64,000 nucleotides of DNA, taken from assembly GCA_036852015.1 (NCBI GenBank), contig JAANDG010000200.1, forward strand, positions 1-64,000, written 5' to 3'. Below are positions 45,101 to 56,584 of this stretch, piece after piece. A program made the position numbers and the translations under genes. The notes beneath the pieces are model-generated. The model saw only the letters and a program-made list of their open reading frames with translations. It had not been told where the DNA came from and ran no database searches. The first letter of the stretch is position 1, and each line of letters opens with the position of its first letter. Source of the DNA: Pelodera strongyloides. Its lineage: Eukaryota; Nematoda; Chromadorea; Rhabditida; Rhabditidae.

Positions 45101-48100
45101 CCAAAAAGAATTGAGACCGGTACTCAACGAGTCACATGCTGTTGATGTGAGCTTATAATTTCGAAGATGGTTTTCTTTTCCTTTAATTTCGTCTTACTTG
45201 GGCTTAGGCTTAGGCCACAAGTGGTTCTTGCGAATGAGCGTGATACATTGAATACATGGGACGTGGCTCTAGTTTACCAAATGAACGAATTCTTGCAAGT
45301 ATTTCTCATGAAGCTGCTTGAACAGAATCGATCCTCAAACGAGTAACTTATCACTTTATTTAAGCAACGTAAATGACATGCTTTTAGTAAGCCACAGCTT
45401 TTAATAAGTAAGAAACTTTAGGTAAAGCTCAAATTCTGGCTCAAGCAGATACTGAAGGTGGACGAGAGAGATCAAATCGTCAATGTGTATTGCTGGCTTG
45501 AACTGGTGAGACGATTTTTCTTTCCATATAGTAAAACCCAACAAAATCCCAACCTTTGATCGGTGTAAATGTCTACAGTCCTTCGGTGCATGGCCTGATC
45601 TACCCGGACTTTCCTGGGCCTGGGTCTACGGTCAGTGAGCCTGAGCCTGAGCCTAACCGGGTCCGACTTTCTAGAGAGATGAATCATAAAGAGTACGCAC
45701 CCTATTATTAGTAGGTATACAGCCCTGATTTTAGTACTGGCGCGATGAGACCTTGTCCTGGAATCCGCAGTATTTCGGCAATTTAACACGTGTCCACGTG
45801 CCATCGGACAAAATTTGGAAACCCGACATTTTGGTGTATAACAAGTGAGTTAGAGATTGATATTGACTGACCACGTTGTACGGAAATGGCAAAAGCATGG
45901 CGCACCCTTGGCGCATGCCACAGCATGGCGCACCCTTGGCGCATGGCAAAAGCATGGCGCACCCTTAGCACTCCTGTCGCGCACGTTTTTGGAGGTACCG
46001 CAGCTCGTTTGCCACAAGTGTACTACATTAATTGTTCATTAATAATTAAAAATAAACAATAATGAAATAGTTTTTTTTCCAAATTTCAGTGCAAATATGA
46101 ACGTCGAGGAAAATGAGCTGGAAACAAATGCGATTATTGAACACACTGGACAGGCAAGTCATTCTATTAATTTTCGATCAAATTCACATAAATAAAACTA
46201 CAGTAACCCGCAGTTTTTATGCAAACATAATGCGACTACAGTACTCAACTGTCTAAAATAAATACTTGCGTACATTAAAATCAATAATTGCGTAAAATCG
46301 TTAATTGTGTACAGTACCCTTGTTCAGGTCGTTCTCTTTCGATCGATAATCACATCAATATCCTGTCAGCTGAATTTAGCCAATTTTCCGTTTGATCAGG
46401 TACGGAGGTTCACTTTTAGCGGTACCGGTACCGATACCGTTAAATTGAGATCGATAGACCTAGCCCAGCACAGACAGCTCTTTTTTTGTTTTACTAAATT
46501 TGTAATTTTGTATTTCGGACCCCTAAATCCCCATCATTGGACCCCTAAAGTCGAATAGAGCCGTGAATTCTTGATGTCAGAAACAGAATTTAAATGTATT
46601 GTAGTTTTGTTGTTTAGACTACAAACTTCATTTCTTAAACTACAATTACAAACTATGAAAAAAATACTAATGTTGCAGCAAGTCTGCTATTTGACATTTG
46701 CCAGTTGGAGTATGGACGGTAGCAAGTTGAACCTTTTTGCCACGGAAAAGACTGATAACTTGGAACTTTATATTAGAAATACGGAGTGGTCACTCAGTGA
46801 TTTTCAGGTTAGCCTTTGTTCTAATTTTTTAATTTTTTAATCTTTAAATTTTAAATTATATTCGCAACACTGATGTCGTATCTGCCTCTTTGGTTATCTC
46901 TTTAGATCTCTCACACACTCTCTCTCTCTATCTATCTCTCCATCCCTCTCTCTCTTTCTCCCCCCCCCTCTATCTCTCTCTCTCTCTGCCACTCTGTATC
47001 TCTGTCTCTCTCTCATTTTTTGAATCTTTAAATTTTAGATTATATTCACATCACTTATGTGATATCCGTTTCTTTGGCTATCTCTTTTGGTATCTCTCTC
47101 TTACACTATTACCTATTATAATTTCTCTCTATGTCTCGCTATAGCTCTCTCTCTCGAGCTCTCTCTCTAGCTCTCTCTCCCTTTCTTTCTCCCTCTCTCT
47201 TTAGCTCTATTTTTGCAGAAGCTACAAAGCTTTGCTCTTGTTCCTTCTCATTTTTGAGTAGGCGAGTAGTGGCTATCTCCCCCTTGCACGATCCCTTCTT
47301 TCTTCTATAAAATAAGAGATTCAAAAATTCTCCGAGGAAATCTCATTCGTTGCCTTCTGCGACCCCGCACTATCATTTCATTGAACGAAGAACAACGCTG
47401 GAGATATCCCAAATAAACTTTCGATGCAAGATTATAGGGAGAATTGCAACAACAAGTTTGAGTATTTTCCCTATAAGAACAGGGGTCAAGTGATGAATAG
47501 TTTATTGATACATACATCGAAACATATGCAATCAAAAGGATTGTTTTAAGGAGGCTTTTCTGATATGAATTTGAAGAGATGCATAGTTAGGAAGGAATTT
47601 TAAAGGTTATTACGAGAAAGTAGCGAGGGTAGATTATTGGTCAGGAAAGGAGAAAATTGTGTTTCAAACAAAAATAAGTAATATTTTGGACGCTTACCGG
47701 TCACCTTCAAGGTTAACATGGGGTGGGTAGTTGCACCATCATGATTATTTATATTGCCAGGCTGTGCTAGTACAACATTTTCAAGTTAGTATTTACTTTT
47801 AGGCTCGTATTTACTCCAAAACCTATGATTGTTGTCCGCATCCGTTCCCTGATATCACGTATTTTATGGTGCTGCGTCGATCGCCGAGTTACTATATTTT
47901 CAGGTTGGATTTATCAATTAATAATAACATTACATCGGCGATTAACGCTAGTAATAACAAACAAACATATACTCGTCTGGGTATATGCTTGTTATAGTTA
48001 TAGTTGCACCTAATTATTGTTTATTGAGCTTGTCTTATTGGTTGCATTACTTTTTACATAAGTATTTTCTCCATTTTATTTCCATACTTATTTGAGCGTT

Positions 48101-50593
48101 CCTCTTTTAGTTTGGTAATTCCATCAGCGTTTATCACCGTGGTTACAATAGTTGGATTTTTCACGCCGCATTCCACTACCGGAGAAAATACAGAAAAGGT
48201 CTCTCTGGGAGTGACTGCCCTTTTGTCGATGGCAATTATTAGTATGTTGATTTTCTGCTTTCCAATTACAATTAGTAATTACTATGTTACTAGGCTACAT
48301 TATTGTTAGTGGTTAATATACATATGTGCATAAGACATGACGTCGTTAGTAGTTGGGTAGCGTAACTGGATGAAAGAGCAACTATTAAAAGAAAGGCGAT
48401 TTCAGTGATGATGGTATCCGACGAAGTGCCCGCGACGTCGGAAGTTATTCCATTAATTGGTAATTTCCTTACTGTATACATAAATATAAATACATATACT
48501 TCTTGTATACATATACTTATAGTCCTTGTATGTAGAATGTTATGCATAATATCACACTGTTTATCATGAACGGGAAAAAGCTGTACCTAAAAAGAAAGGT
48601 TTCAAATAAGACAAGGTTTGTTGCGCGTAACTTGAATATAACGTCGACTATTTTCAGGAAAATATTATATCGGTCTAATATTTCTGATCTTCATTGCCGC
48701 ATTTACAACCACTCTGACGCTCAGCTTTCAAATGCGTGGAAACTCAGGAGAGGAGGTATGGTATATTTTTATCACGGTTTCTTGTAACTAACCGAAACCA
48801 AAAACCCAGAGCAGGCCGGACCGTGTCTTTGAGGCACGGGACCCGCGCGGAGTTCATATCGCGAAGACGGGTCTGACCTTAACCTTAACCTTTTACTACT
48901 TATTATTGGTAGTAGCGCTTGGAGTATGAAGTCCTTCCATACGGTAATCGAATAGAACCAGAGGCCGTATTCACCAACACACAGGGAGCCTTCCCTAGGC
49001 TTACGAGCGCTCTGAATCTGTTCTTTTCTTGCACTCTCTACGCACTCTTTAGCTCCACGGAGAGGTCAGGGAGGGCTCCCTGCGTGTTGGTGAATACGGC
49101 CTCAGTACGTGGGGATCTCTCTGTCTCTCTCCTGTGTTCGTTGCTGAGGAAACTGGCTATGATAAAGTATTTTGCTCGATATTTCAATCAGCAATTCAAT
49201 ATAGGTTACGTGTCCGGATTACGGTATTTGGAATTTTTGGTGTAGTACTATTTATTTTGACTTCATTTAGGTTTCCCCAGCTCTGCGACACTTTTTCTTC
49301 GTTAGAATTGCTGGAAATCCTTATATTTCATGGGCGTTCTCCTTTCAATTACCCAGGAGGTATAGGATGAGCGAGGTAATGGTTTACATCAGCTTAGCAT
49401 AAGTTTCGCTAAAGCACGCAGCTTGCCCAATCGCCGCTCAAAAAGAGACCTCCAGTGTGGCACGGCGGACCCAATTTCGCGCCAAGCGTGCGCGACGGGC
49501 GCCAAGTTTCTTGTGCCAAAGCTATGCAGCTCGCATGCCGACCTTACAAGCGGCAGCTATGTTCATTACCATGGGCCCATGAGATCTGAAGCCAAGAAAC
49601 TCAAGATACCTCCATTTCAGGAAAAGACGTTCATCTTCGAACACATTCATAAATGTATGAATGGATATCATAAGGGATTGATTTCGAATAATGCGAATAA
49701 TACGGAAAACCATAATTCTCACGAGATGAATGATAGGAAAGTGGTGGGTGATTTATGTTTTTTTCGAAAATCATCTGCTAGAAGCCCAAAAGCTTGGCGG
49801 AGCATATTTTTGAAACTTGTGACGGACAAATACTATACTGGTTTGAACTAATTATTAGGGTTCTGATAATTATAACTAACAAAAGCCTATACCATACTTA
49901 TACCCTAGTAAAAGGGTTTCAAAAAGAATTTTTCGAAAAGAAGCGGAATTAAGAAATACATATTTTAGACCCTTGCATGTAATGGGAATTCGTGTTCACA
50001 TTCACTCTCATATAAGTTGCGGATGGCCGTGGAGGAGATCAGACAAACACTTGCACAAGGTGAACATTTGTTTTATCAGTACAGTATAACCAGACGGCTA
50101 TCGATCCTACTGACAATACAATGATCATGCTGCACAAGTTATATGCAACGTCTGAAACGTATCTTCCAAGTGTATGTGTAAAAACGAACTGGGCTTATTT
50201 TGAAGAGTTGCGAAAGGGGATTTACTTACACCATAACCAAACGCCTGAAATGTAAAATTCCGTTTCGTTCACACAAACAAAAAAGTAAACTCTTCTCATT
50301 TATTTAAATAATAATAATAATAAGTGTTTACGGTTCTTCCACCCACATTCATCATCGGCTCCTAAACCTGCCCCCCCCCCTTTTTTTTAAAGCGATATGA
50401 CAGTCGTTTTGGCTTTTCAGAACGAGAAGCCAAACGCGTCTCCTTCGAATGGCAACAAGTAACTCGGATTATCGATCGTATGATTATGTTCATGTACATA
50501 ATTGTGACAGTCGTCTTCGCCGTTTATATGCTCACTTCGAGGGATCCCGACCTTTGGCTCACTCCTGAACTTATGGATTCAGTGAAGAAGTAG
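42140..50593 (+). CDS. Nicotinic acetylcholine receptor alpha-type subunit, 15 exons, ~562 aa
   Basis: Exons: 42140-42190, 45024-45146, 45422-45505, 45735-45844, 46090-46153, 46328-46399, 46679-46807, 47803-47903, 48111-48241, 48406-48459, 48658-48755, 49271-49359, 49422-49740, 49969-50059, 50421-50593. All phases agree. It is a Cys-loop ligand-gated cation channel of neuronal or muscle plasma membrane. Landmarks: signal peptide 1-16; WRDETLSWNPQYFG; KIWKPDILVYN; Cys-loop C157-C171 with FPFDQQVC (13 residues between); vicinal pair YDCCPHPFPD (221/222), which marks an alpha subunit; TM1 ~241-263; TM2 ~274-292 (EKVSLGVTALLSMAII), with Glu at the inner ring expected for cation selectivity; TM3 ~309-331; long loop ~340-520; TM4 ~524-545. 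Intron 5 is GC-AG. Exon 1 is inferred, since an in-phase alternative starts at 43930. The subtype is not resolved; a DEG-3-like group is possible. Confidence 0.9.
42756..42918. mobile_element. MITE, TTTAAAGCGAAATACCGG family, in receptor intron 1
   Basis: The left end (ATTTAAAGCGCAATACATCG) has lost its CCGGCCGG core. The right end (GATGCGCTAAAAACCGG then TATTTCGCTTTAAA) is nearly complete, and the interior matches other copies. Confidence 0.85.
43930..44169 (+). other. Alternative first exon, or GC-rich intronic insert, of the receptor gene
   Basis: ATG at 43930 opens 80 codons ending at AGGCAG|GTGCGT in phase 0, which would also join the exon at 45024. The first 28 codons include a hydrophobic stretch (FVILKYLVAVTGVV). 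A donor at 44014 (GTG|GTAAAT) is also in phase. From 44014 on, base composition is GC-rich, unlike nearby coding sequence, and the minus strand is open too, so the downstream part is probably not coding. It has no acceptor just before the ATG, unlike 42140. Confidence 0.35.
45207..45215 (+). repeat. TTAGGC telomere-like dimer
   Basis: CTTAGGCTTAGGC lies in receptor intron 2, around 45203-45215. Two copies of the nematode telomere unit; short enough to be chance. Confidence 0.5.
45884..45970 (+). repeat. Short GC-rich tandem repeat in receptor intron 4
   Basis: Three imperfect units of CATGGCGCACCCTTGGCGCA separated by GCAAAAG or CCACAG. The motif GGCGCACCCTTGGCGC is itself nearly palindromic. 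The repeat ends 120 bases before the next exon. Confidence 0.85.
46905..47200 (+). repeat. CT-rich microsatellite in receptor intron 7
   Basis: Two CT tracts surround a repeated segment: TTTTTGAATCTTTAAATTTT at about 47017 resembles TTTTTTAATCTTTAAATTTT at about 46834. This indicates a local tandem duplication of about 180 bp. Confidence 0.9.
48961..49103. mobile_element. Palindromic MITE GAGGCCGTATTCACC, copy 1, in receptor intron 11
   Basis: GAGGCCGTATTCACCAACAC at the left end and GTGTTGGTGAATACGGCCTC at the right end are perfect inverted repeats, extended by AGGGAGCC-type sequence. About 143 bp. A second copy lies at 52671-52815. Confidence 0.93.
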
Positions 50594-52020
50594 TGGCATC
50601 CACACGGATCAAGATTGAGCGCCGCTATAGTATGGCGTTCGTTTGGCACACCTTTGGCGCAAATTTGTTCCCGCAGGTGTGCCGGCTTTGTTTACTTCGG
50701 ATGAGGCCTGGCTGTGAAAGAGTGAATGCTCGAATAATTAAAATAACTGGTAGAATGACTCGTCAAATGCATAAAAAAAAACATTAAATGCCGAATCATG
50801 TAAAAGGCACTCCTAAATTAACTTGTTTTATGGCATACTAATGATTATTGTACATTTTACTTGATAACTATATCGTTTAACTTTTGACAGAGTTTTGACA
50901 ATGGTTAATAGCAAAATTGACATAACATAGCTGTTTTTTCCATGAACACTAGTGCATTTTTCTGTTTATTCAAGCAAGAGTAATCTGTTCCAAAAGTAAA
51001 TTAGGCATGCAAAATTTGGTTAGGAAAATGCTGCGTCTGTCTATCAAAGAGGAAGTGTTTTTGAAAGAGGGCAATGAGCTATTAAATAATCATTAATAAA
51101 GGTGCTGTGTTGTTTTTATAAAAAAGGATCCCGTTTTGTGTATAGATTGTTCACCTACATAGTTACCTGCTTTTTGACAAAAAAAAGGATCTAGGTGGAG
51201 TTCTCAGTGATTGAGACAAAAACGAGTGCGGCAGTAGCGCCAGAATTGTGCCGCGGTGACGATCTGATTTTTTCCTGTGCTAACCACCGCGCCGTACTAA
51301 CTAATCATTTTTCAGTACGGGTTTTATAAGTTTCCTAATACAGAATTATTTCGTAACTATTTGTTGATCAAGCCCGAGCAATCATGTTTTGCTTTATCCT
51401 TGCCCTGTAATAGATGCATATGTATTTATCTATCTATATGTTTAACTGTGCATGTGCAGTATTCTACGTGTGCAGTGAGTACTACAATAAAATATTTTAT
51501 AAATTTAAATGCTTGATGTATGTTTATTAGTTTATTAAAAAAAAATCGACATGAAAGCGGAATAATCGCCCAAACAACAGGAAAACCGTCAGTAGCCAAT
51601 CACCACATGGTCATCATCGAAATGAACGTTTGGTGACGATTTGATGACCAGCTGACGACGGTTTTCCAGAAAAATTGGTCACGGTAAGGTCTCCAAGCGG
51701 TGATTCGTCACCAAATGGGCTCCTCCTTTTTCTATGGCATACATAAAAGAAACCGTTCCTTTGTGTGTAAGGAAATCACTTATTGTTCCGGTTGTGTAAA
51801 ACAAGTGTGACCTCATACCGTAATTTGCTAGTGGCTATTTAGTTCTGGTACCAATTGGCGGTACCACCTTTGTGTTCTTTATTTGAAGACGCACACAATG
51901 GTACAATTTGCTATCGATGGTATCTACCATCGCGCACTTGTACTTAGCATTTGTACCGACCATTTGTACCGCTTTTGACACCTCTCAGCACCGGTTGACA
52001 CCATTTGCGCACGCTTACCG
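50594..52020. other. Intergenic region between the receptor and four-TM genes
   Basis: Contains a GC-rich patch just after the receptor stop (50600-50700), AT-rich filler, and a dispersed repeat at 51576-51740 (CAAACAACAGGAAAACCGTC onward). The last 180 bases are rich in GTACC motifs and lead into the TATA box at 52039. No gene is seen. Confidence 0.5.
51576..51740. repeat. Dispersed repeat with TTGGTCACGGTAAGG and GTCACCAAATGGG, copy 1
   Basis: Shares GAAAACCGTC, TTTGGTGAC, GACGGTTTTCC, AAATTGGTCACG and CACCAAATGGG, in order, with 53853-54073. Probable non-coding mobile element with imperfect internal symmetry. Confidence 0.7.
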
Positions 52021-52038
52021 GCAGATGTACCGCGCTGG

Positions 52039-52046
52039 TATATAAG
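52039..52046 (+). promoter_or_regulatory. TATA box of the four-TM gene
   Basis: TATATAAG lies 47 bases before the ATG at 52086, and no pyrimidine-AG trans-splice acceptor lies between them. This arrangement suggests a short directly transcribed 5' leader. Repeated GTACC motifs fill the preceding 180 bases. Confidence 0.6.
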
Positions 52047-52085
52047 GGTGCAGGTCAGAAATGTAGCATCATTATTCTAAAAACT

Positions 52086-54586
52086 ATGGATTCTACGCCT
52101 AATTCACCGGTGGAAACACCTCGTCAAGCTAAGGGTAGATCTGTTATTCTGTCGGTTGGTGGAACGTATTCTTCACTTACTTCGACACCTACGTCTACTA
52201 GGAACTTGACGTCGTCAAGATCAATCAGGTATATTTTTAAAGTTAAGTTTTGAAATGTTTTACATGACACCCAAGTGAAATCTCCTCGAGTTTGTGTCTG
52301 TTTTATAACAGCTCCGCCTATTTACTTTACATCCCCTAAATTAAGAACCTAGTGGCGATTTTCAATCGTTAGATCCATTGCTAGTTATGAATTCTAGCAA
52401 CAAAAATTTATGCAATTTAGTGGTTTACGTATTGCATTAAATTCAGTTTTTCATGAAATTGAACGTAATATGCTTAGACCTCAAGATAATATGGAACCTG
52501 TGAGCTCTGTGTGGACCAGCTCTAGAAGTGATCTTCTTGTGCAAAATCTTACTTCGGAAGTCGTGGCTTCTTCGCCAGAGAGAAACACTCGCTCACCACT
52601 TGTGTTATACATGGTTCCGAGTCCAAATAAGGTGAGTTCTTGTTTTTTTTTTATTTATTCAATTTTGTTCTGAGGCCGTATTCACCAACACGCAGTGAGC
52701 CCTCCCTGCCCTTTCCAGGGACCTAGCGAGTGCGTAGAGAGTGTGAGAGCAGAAGAGATTCAGAGCGCTCGTGAGCCTACGTAGGGCCCCTGTGTGTTGG
52801 TGAATACGGCCTCAGTTCGGGTCCCATCACTTTTGTTCTTTTGTACTGTGGGTTGGTATCTATCATAATTGTAGACAACATTATAATCCATACTTATATT
52901 TCCAGGCTCTCCCCGTCACCCAAACAACGTCCTCGTCTACCATTGGCTATGCCATGCCTGAAGAACCAATCGATAATCCTCCGACTACAGTATCCCAGAT
53001 GTCAGCCAGTGAGAAGACAACACAAATGAACATCGCCTTTCGCTGGCAGTCATGTGATACGGTAAGGAAATGTGCCCTTTAATTTTTAAAGCGGTATGAC
53101 ACGTGTTCTATAAAGTAGTGGCAGTCATGTGATAGGTTCGATATTCGCGTTATTCGCGAAGGATATTCGCGTTTTCCGGTCATGATTATCAATGATAAAA
53201 ATTTCTCTTTTGTGTATTTCATTTGATTTGAATTTATCGAAGCATTTTGATAAAAGAACTAAGCCTAAGCCCTTTTTGGTTTTATTAGTCATGAGATGAT
53301 ATAAAATCTTTTATTCATTTTTATTTTCAGTTCTCTATTTGCTCGTACACCTTGCTTTCCACAATGATGCTCATCTACTACATCATGTGCATTCTCAAAG
53401 AATTCAAATATTCAAATGAAGATAGTGATACAAGTTTGTTCGGTGAGTTAAAAAAATGCTTCATAAATTCGTGCTTGAAGATATAAGAAGATTATTTATT
53501 AACTCACTAGAGCTCGGGTGCTCCGCGCGCTACGTACCCTCGGTTTCTCGGGCCGCTTCGCGGGCCTCGACAGCCGTCAGCTCGCTCGGCGGGTCTGCGG
53601 CCCGCCTCAATCTCATACGAACTTTTTTCACTGCCATAGTTTTGAAACAGAAGGCATATTACCTGTCGAATGATCCAATTTATAGGAGATGCTGGCCTTC
53701 TACAAGTTGTTGAAGTCCTCTGGATAGTCTGCTGTTGTACTCTGATTGTCTATCTACTCTCTATCAAGAAAGTGCCAATGCCTTTGTATCTTGTACTCTC
53801 GGTGAGTATTTAAAGGGAACCTATCCAGATACCCCTAGACTAATTGCAATTGCCGAAACCACGGAAAACCCGTCGTAGGCCCGTCACCAAATGGTTTTTC
53901 TCGAATAAACCGTCTGGTGACTGGTACGTGGCATTTGGTGACCAGTTCATGACGGTTTCCTATAAAACTTGGTCACGAGATGGTCAAGAATTGGTCACCG
54001 AATGTGCTGGCTCACGAAAAAAACCAGTGAACCGCCACCAAATGGGTTCACCCATTTCCTATGAAGTTTCACGGGCGCTGGTACCGTAGCTTTAGCCCAG
54101 TAATTGTTCTCTTTCGCATGGGTTCTATAAATATGTATTTGACTTATAAAAGATGCTAGAATATATTTAATCTTGTGCATTTTCAGACAATTGCTTTTCT
54201 TGGATCGCTTTCTCTACTTCTAATCAACGTTCACAAATATTATGAAGGAAAGATATTGGCAGGTTGGTTATTTATATTTATTTAAATTAGCAAATTCGTA
54301 TTTCATCAAATTATAAAATTTGCATATAAAGCAAAGAAATGTTGTATACTGTATCCAGATAAGCAACCAAATTAGCATGATAATTAAGTTTCTCAATTTA
54401 GAATCCCCGTTCTTCATCTGTCAATGGTTCATGGCCATACTGGGAGGAATGAATGTTGGGATCTACAGTACTGCTGCATACTTGGATCTTACCGTATCCT
54501 CGCTCCCGGGATGTATTTTAGAAAACACTAGAAATGATGATACTGTAGACAATTTCTCCTCAGGTATTAATCCATCAATTGCCTAA
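52086..54586 (+). CDS. Four-transmembrane protein of unknown function, 7 exons, 332 aa
   Basis: Exons: 52086-52228, 52421-52631, 52906-53061, 53331-53442, 53686-53801, 54187-54262, 54402-54586. All are GT-AG and in phase. The first ~170 residues are hydrophilic, Ser/Thr/Pro-rich and presumably cytosolic (SVGGTYSSLTSTPTSTRN). Four hydrophobic segments follow: ~171-195 (CSYTLLSTMMLIYYIMCIL), ~213-233 (with a CCC triplet), ~240-261 (LYLVLSTIAFLGSLSLLLI) and ~275-299 (FFICQWFMAILGGMNVGIY). No signal peptide. The layout resembles nematode-specific tetraspan families, but I do not recognise a named one. The final exon could be spliced at 54563 (TCAG|GTATTA), but reading on gives a stop 7 codons later, which I take as the end. 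MITEs sit in introns 2 and 5. Confidence 0.85.
52671..52815. mobile_element. Palindromic MITE GAGGCCGTATTCACC, copy 2, in an intron
   Basis: TGAGGCCGTATTCACCAACA and TGTTGGTGAATACGGCCTCA are exact inverted ends of a 145-bp copy of the element at 48961. It lies in intron 2 of the four-TM gene, so the same family sits in introns of two neighbouring genes. Confidence 0.93.
53853..54073. repeat. Dispersed repeat with GTCACCAAATGG motifs, copy 2, in an intron
   Basis: Imperfect alternation of CCGTCACCAAATGG, GGCATTTGGTGACC, TTGGTCACGAGATGG and CCACCAAATGGG. It is homologous to 51576-51740 and fills most of intron 5 of the four-TM gene. Confidence 0.7.
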
Positions 54587-56170
54587 TTGGATATGAAGAT
54601 TTAACATAATATTTATTTTATATATTACTGTTGTCTTAGTAATTATGCAAAGGTTTGCTCCATTTAATTATGTGAATATTTGCAACATATATATATTTGA
54701 ATATATTGGCTTCGTCATATTATTAACTAGTCATAATTAATATAATTTTATCGAAAAAGCATATCATTACCATAAACTCAGGCCCTAAGAAGGAAAGGAC
54801 TATAATTAATATATTTATGTTTATTGCTATCTTGCGTTAATAATATAATATTTATTCTTTATATAATCTATAATCATTTTACTTTTCTGTACGGTTACCT
54901 ACTAGTCACTTGCCCTATGTATTCTTATAAAATATATATTTTTTTAAATAAAATTTAAAAGCTTGTTGTTACTTTTAATATGTCGCATTTGTTGAAGAAC
55001 AATTGAAATTCTGAGTATGCCCACGAAATCCGTTCATAATTCCGGCCGGTTTTTTCGAGTACATCAGCATTCTTATTCAGCTTATGCAAATGCACATAAA
55101 TTAGAATAAAAAATTGAGTCAAATTCGAGCAACTTTGCATAATTACGCGTAAGAATCAGCTGTCAACTATGCGTTTCAGAAAAAAAGTGGCACGCCGGTG
55201 GGTTCTGGCGTGCATGTTGCACGCCGTGAAGAATTAATATTAATGTTGCCGCTTCCATGCCGTAACGGCGGGTAAATTTCACGCCATTTCTATATGCAGC
55301 ATCACTAGAGAGTTTGTGCATCTAGCGACAAGCATTTAACGATCTTAGTAACAAACATATAGTTTAAAACGGTGCGATAGATACGGTAACATTGCCAAAT
55401 ACTCTTACGGGATGAGTACCCATTGTAAGCAGAACCTTTCACCATTCACCAAACCTACTGATTCAAACATACATATCAAAGCGAAAAAAGGAAATAATAA
55501 TAATTTATTAATACATTATATATAATATAAGTGTGCTTCATATAAAATTATGATAAGAAGTTGGCAAATTAAGTCGCATGCAATGATAAGCTTGAGATTC
55601 CTTGAGAAAAAAATAACTAAGGACTAGTAAGAATGTATCTAAAAAGTGATAGTAATAATGGGTAACCTTTCAAAACAAGCAAAAAAAAACACTTTTTTTA
55701 TTGAAGTTGAATTGCGAACTCGGACTTGCCGGCAGTTGACTGATAACTGTTATAGAAACAATTGCTACTATGCTATGTAGACTATGTTTCAATAGAGAAT
55801 TCAATAACATGAAATGGTTGAAAATTATAGAGAATTCAATAACATGAAATGGTTGAAAATTACAATTAAAATGCGGGTTATATATTTAAATGATGAAAGA
55901 TGAAAGATGTTCGGTAAAAAAGTTTACAAGATTTTCCTACGTCAGCTAAACCTAGTCTATTAACGGTTTACGAAGTTTCATTGGTTGATTAAAAAATTGC
56001 AAGGTTCAGCGGTTGCAAGGCTTTCTTAGCCTGTTCGGAAGTTCATTTCGAAGTATTGTATGCAGAATGGAATGCTAAGCATGACGCCTCGTCATCGCCT
56101 ATTCCATACGCAAAAAATGGTATTGGAGCAGTAGAAGCTTGGAGAGTCTAAATAAATTTGAACCAACAAC
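54587..56170. other. AT-rich gap, with part of the inverted duplication at its right
   Basis: No gene is seen. 55030-55182 is a diverged MITE. From about 55300 to 56120 the sequence is the diverged reverse complement of 26690-26090 (shared GGCAATGTTACCGTATCTAT and TCATGCTTAGC), the far end of the inverted segmental duplication. Confidence 0.6.
55030..55182. mobile_element. Diverged MITE, TTTAAAGCGAAATACCGG family
   Basis: TTCCGGCCGGTTTTTTCGAG on the left and ACTATGCGTTTCAGAAAAAA on the right, with interior GTCAAATTCGAGCAACTTTG. The outermost terminal bases are lost at both ends. Confidence 0.8.
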
Positions 56171-56354
56171 CTTAAATCGAAATACCGGCCGGTTTTTGAA
56201 TCGCATTGTGTACACCTGCTTTCTTATGCAGCATATGCAAATGAGCAAAAATTAGAATAAAAACTAGACCCCGATTAGACCCCACGTTGCACAAATGCAT
56301 AGGAATGCAAGTACTTGAGATGCGTTTCAAAAACAGGCTGGTATTTCGCTTTAA
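56171..56354. mobile_element. MITE, TTTAAAGCGAAATACCGG family, complete copy
   Basis: TTAAATCGAAATACCGGCCG and CAGGCTGGTATTTCGCTTTA define both ends. The interior, with CTAGACCCCGATTAGACCCC and TGCACAAATGCATAGGAATG, is closest to the copy at 18970, in the opposite orientation. Confidence 0.92.
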
Positions 56355-56584
56355 TAAAATCATTTATTCAGGAAATAAAATCACTTAGTCAGAAAACTTT
56401 ACAGAATCTTCGCCACATGTAGTTGGGCGTAGAATTGGTAGTCTCTACGGCACTTACATCTTACTAGTGATTTTCTTAGAACAGGCTATTTTACAGTGTT
56501 AGATGCGTGTATTTGTGTTGCTCCGTCGGCGTCAAAGCATGTTTCTCTATTATAACGCTTCGTGTGTTACACTATAATTAGATG

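Noticed and set aside
49134..49370. Alternative receptor loop reading through 48919-49245
   Set aside because: It would use MITE sequence. The phase-0 join of 48755 to 49271 gives VSPALRHFFFVRIA, the type of amphipathic segment expected after TM3.
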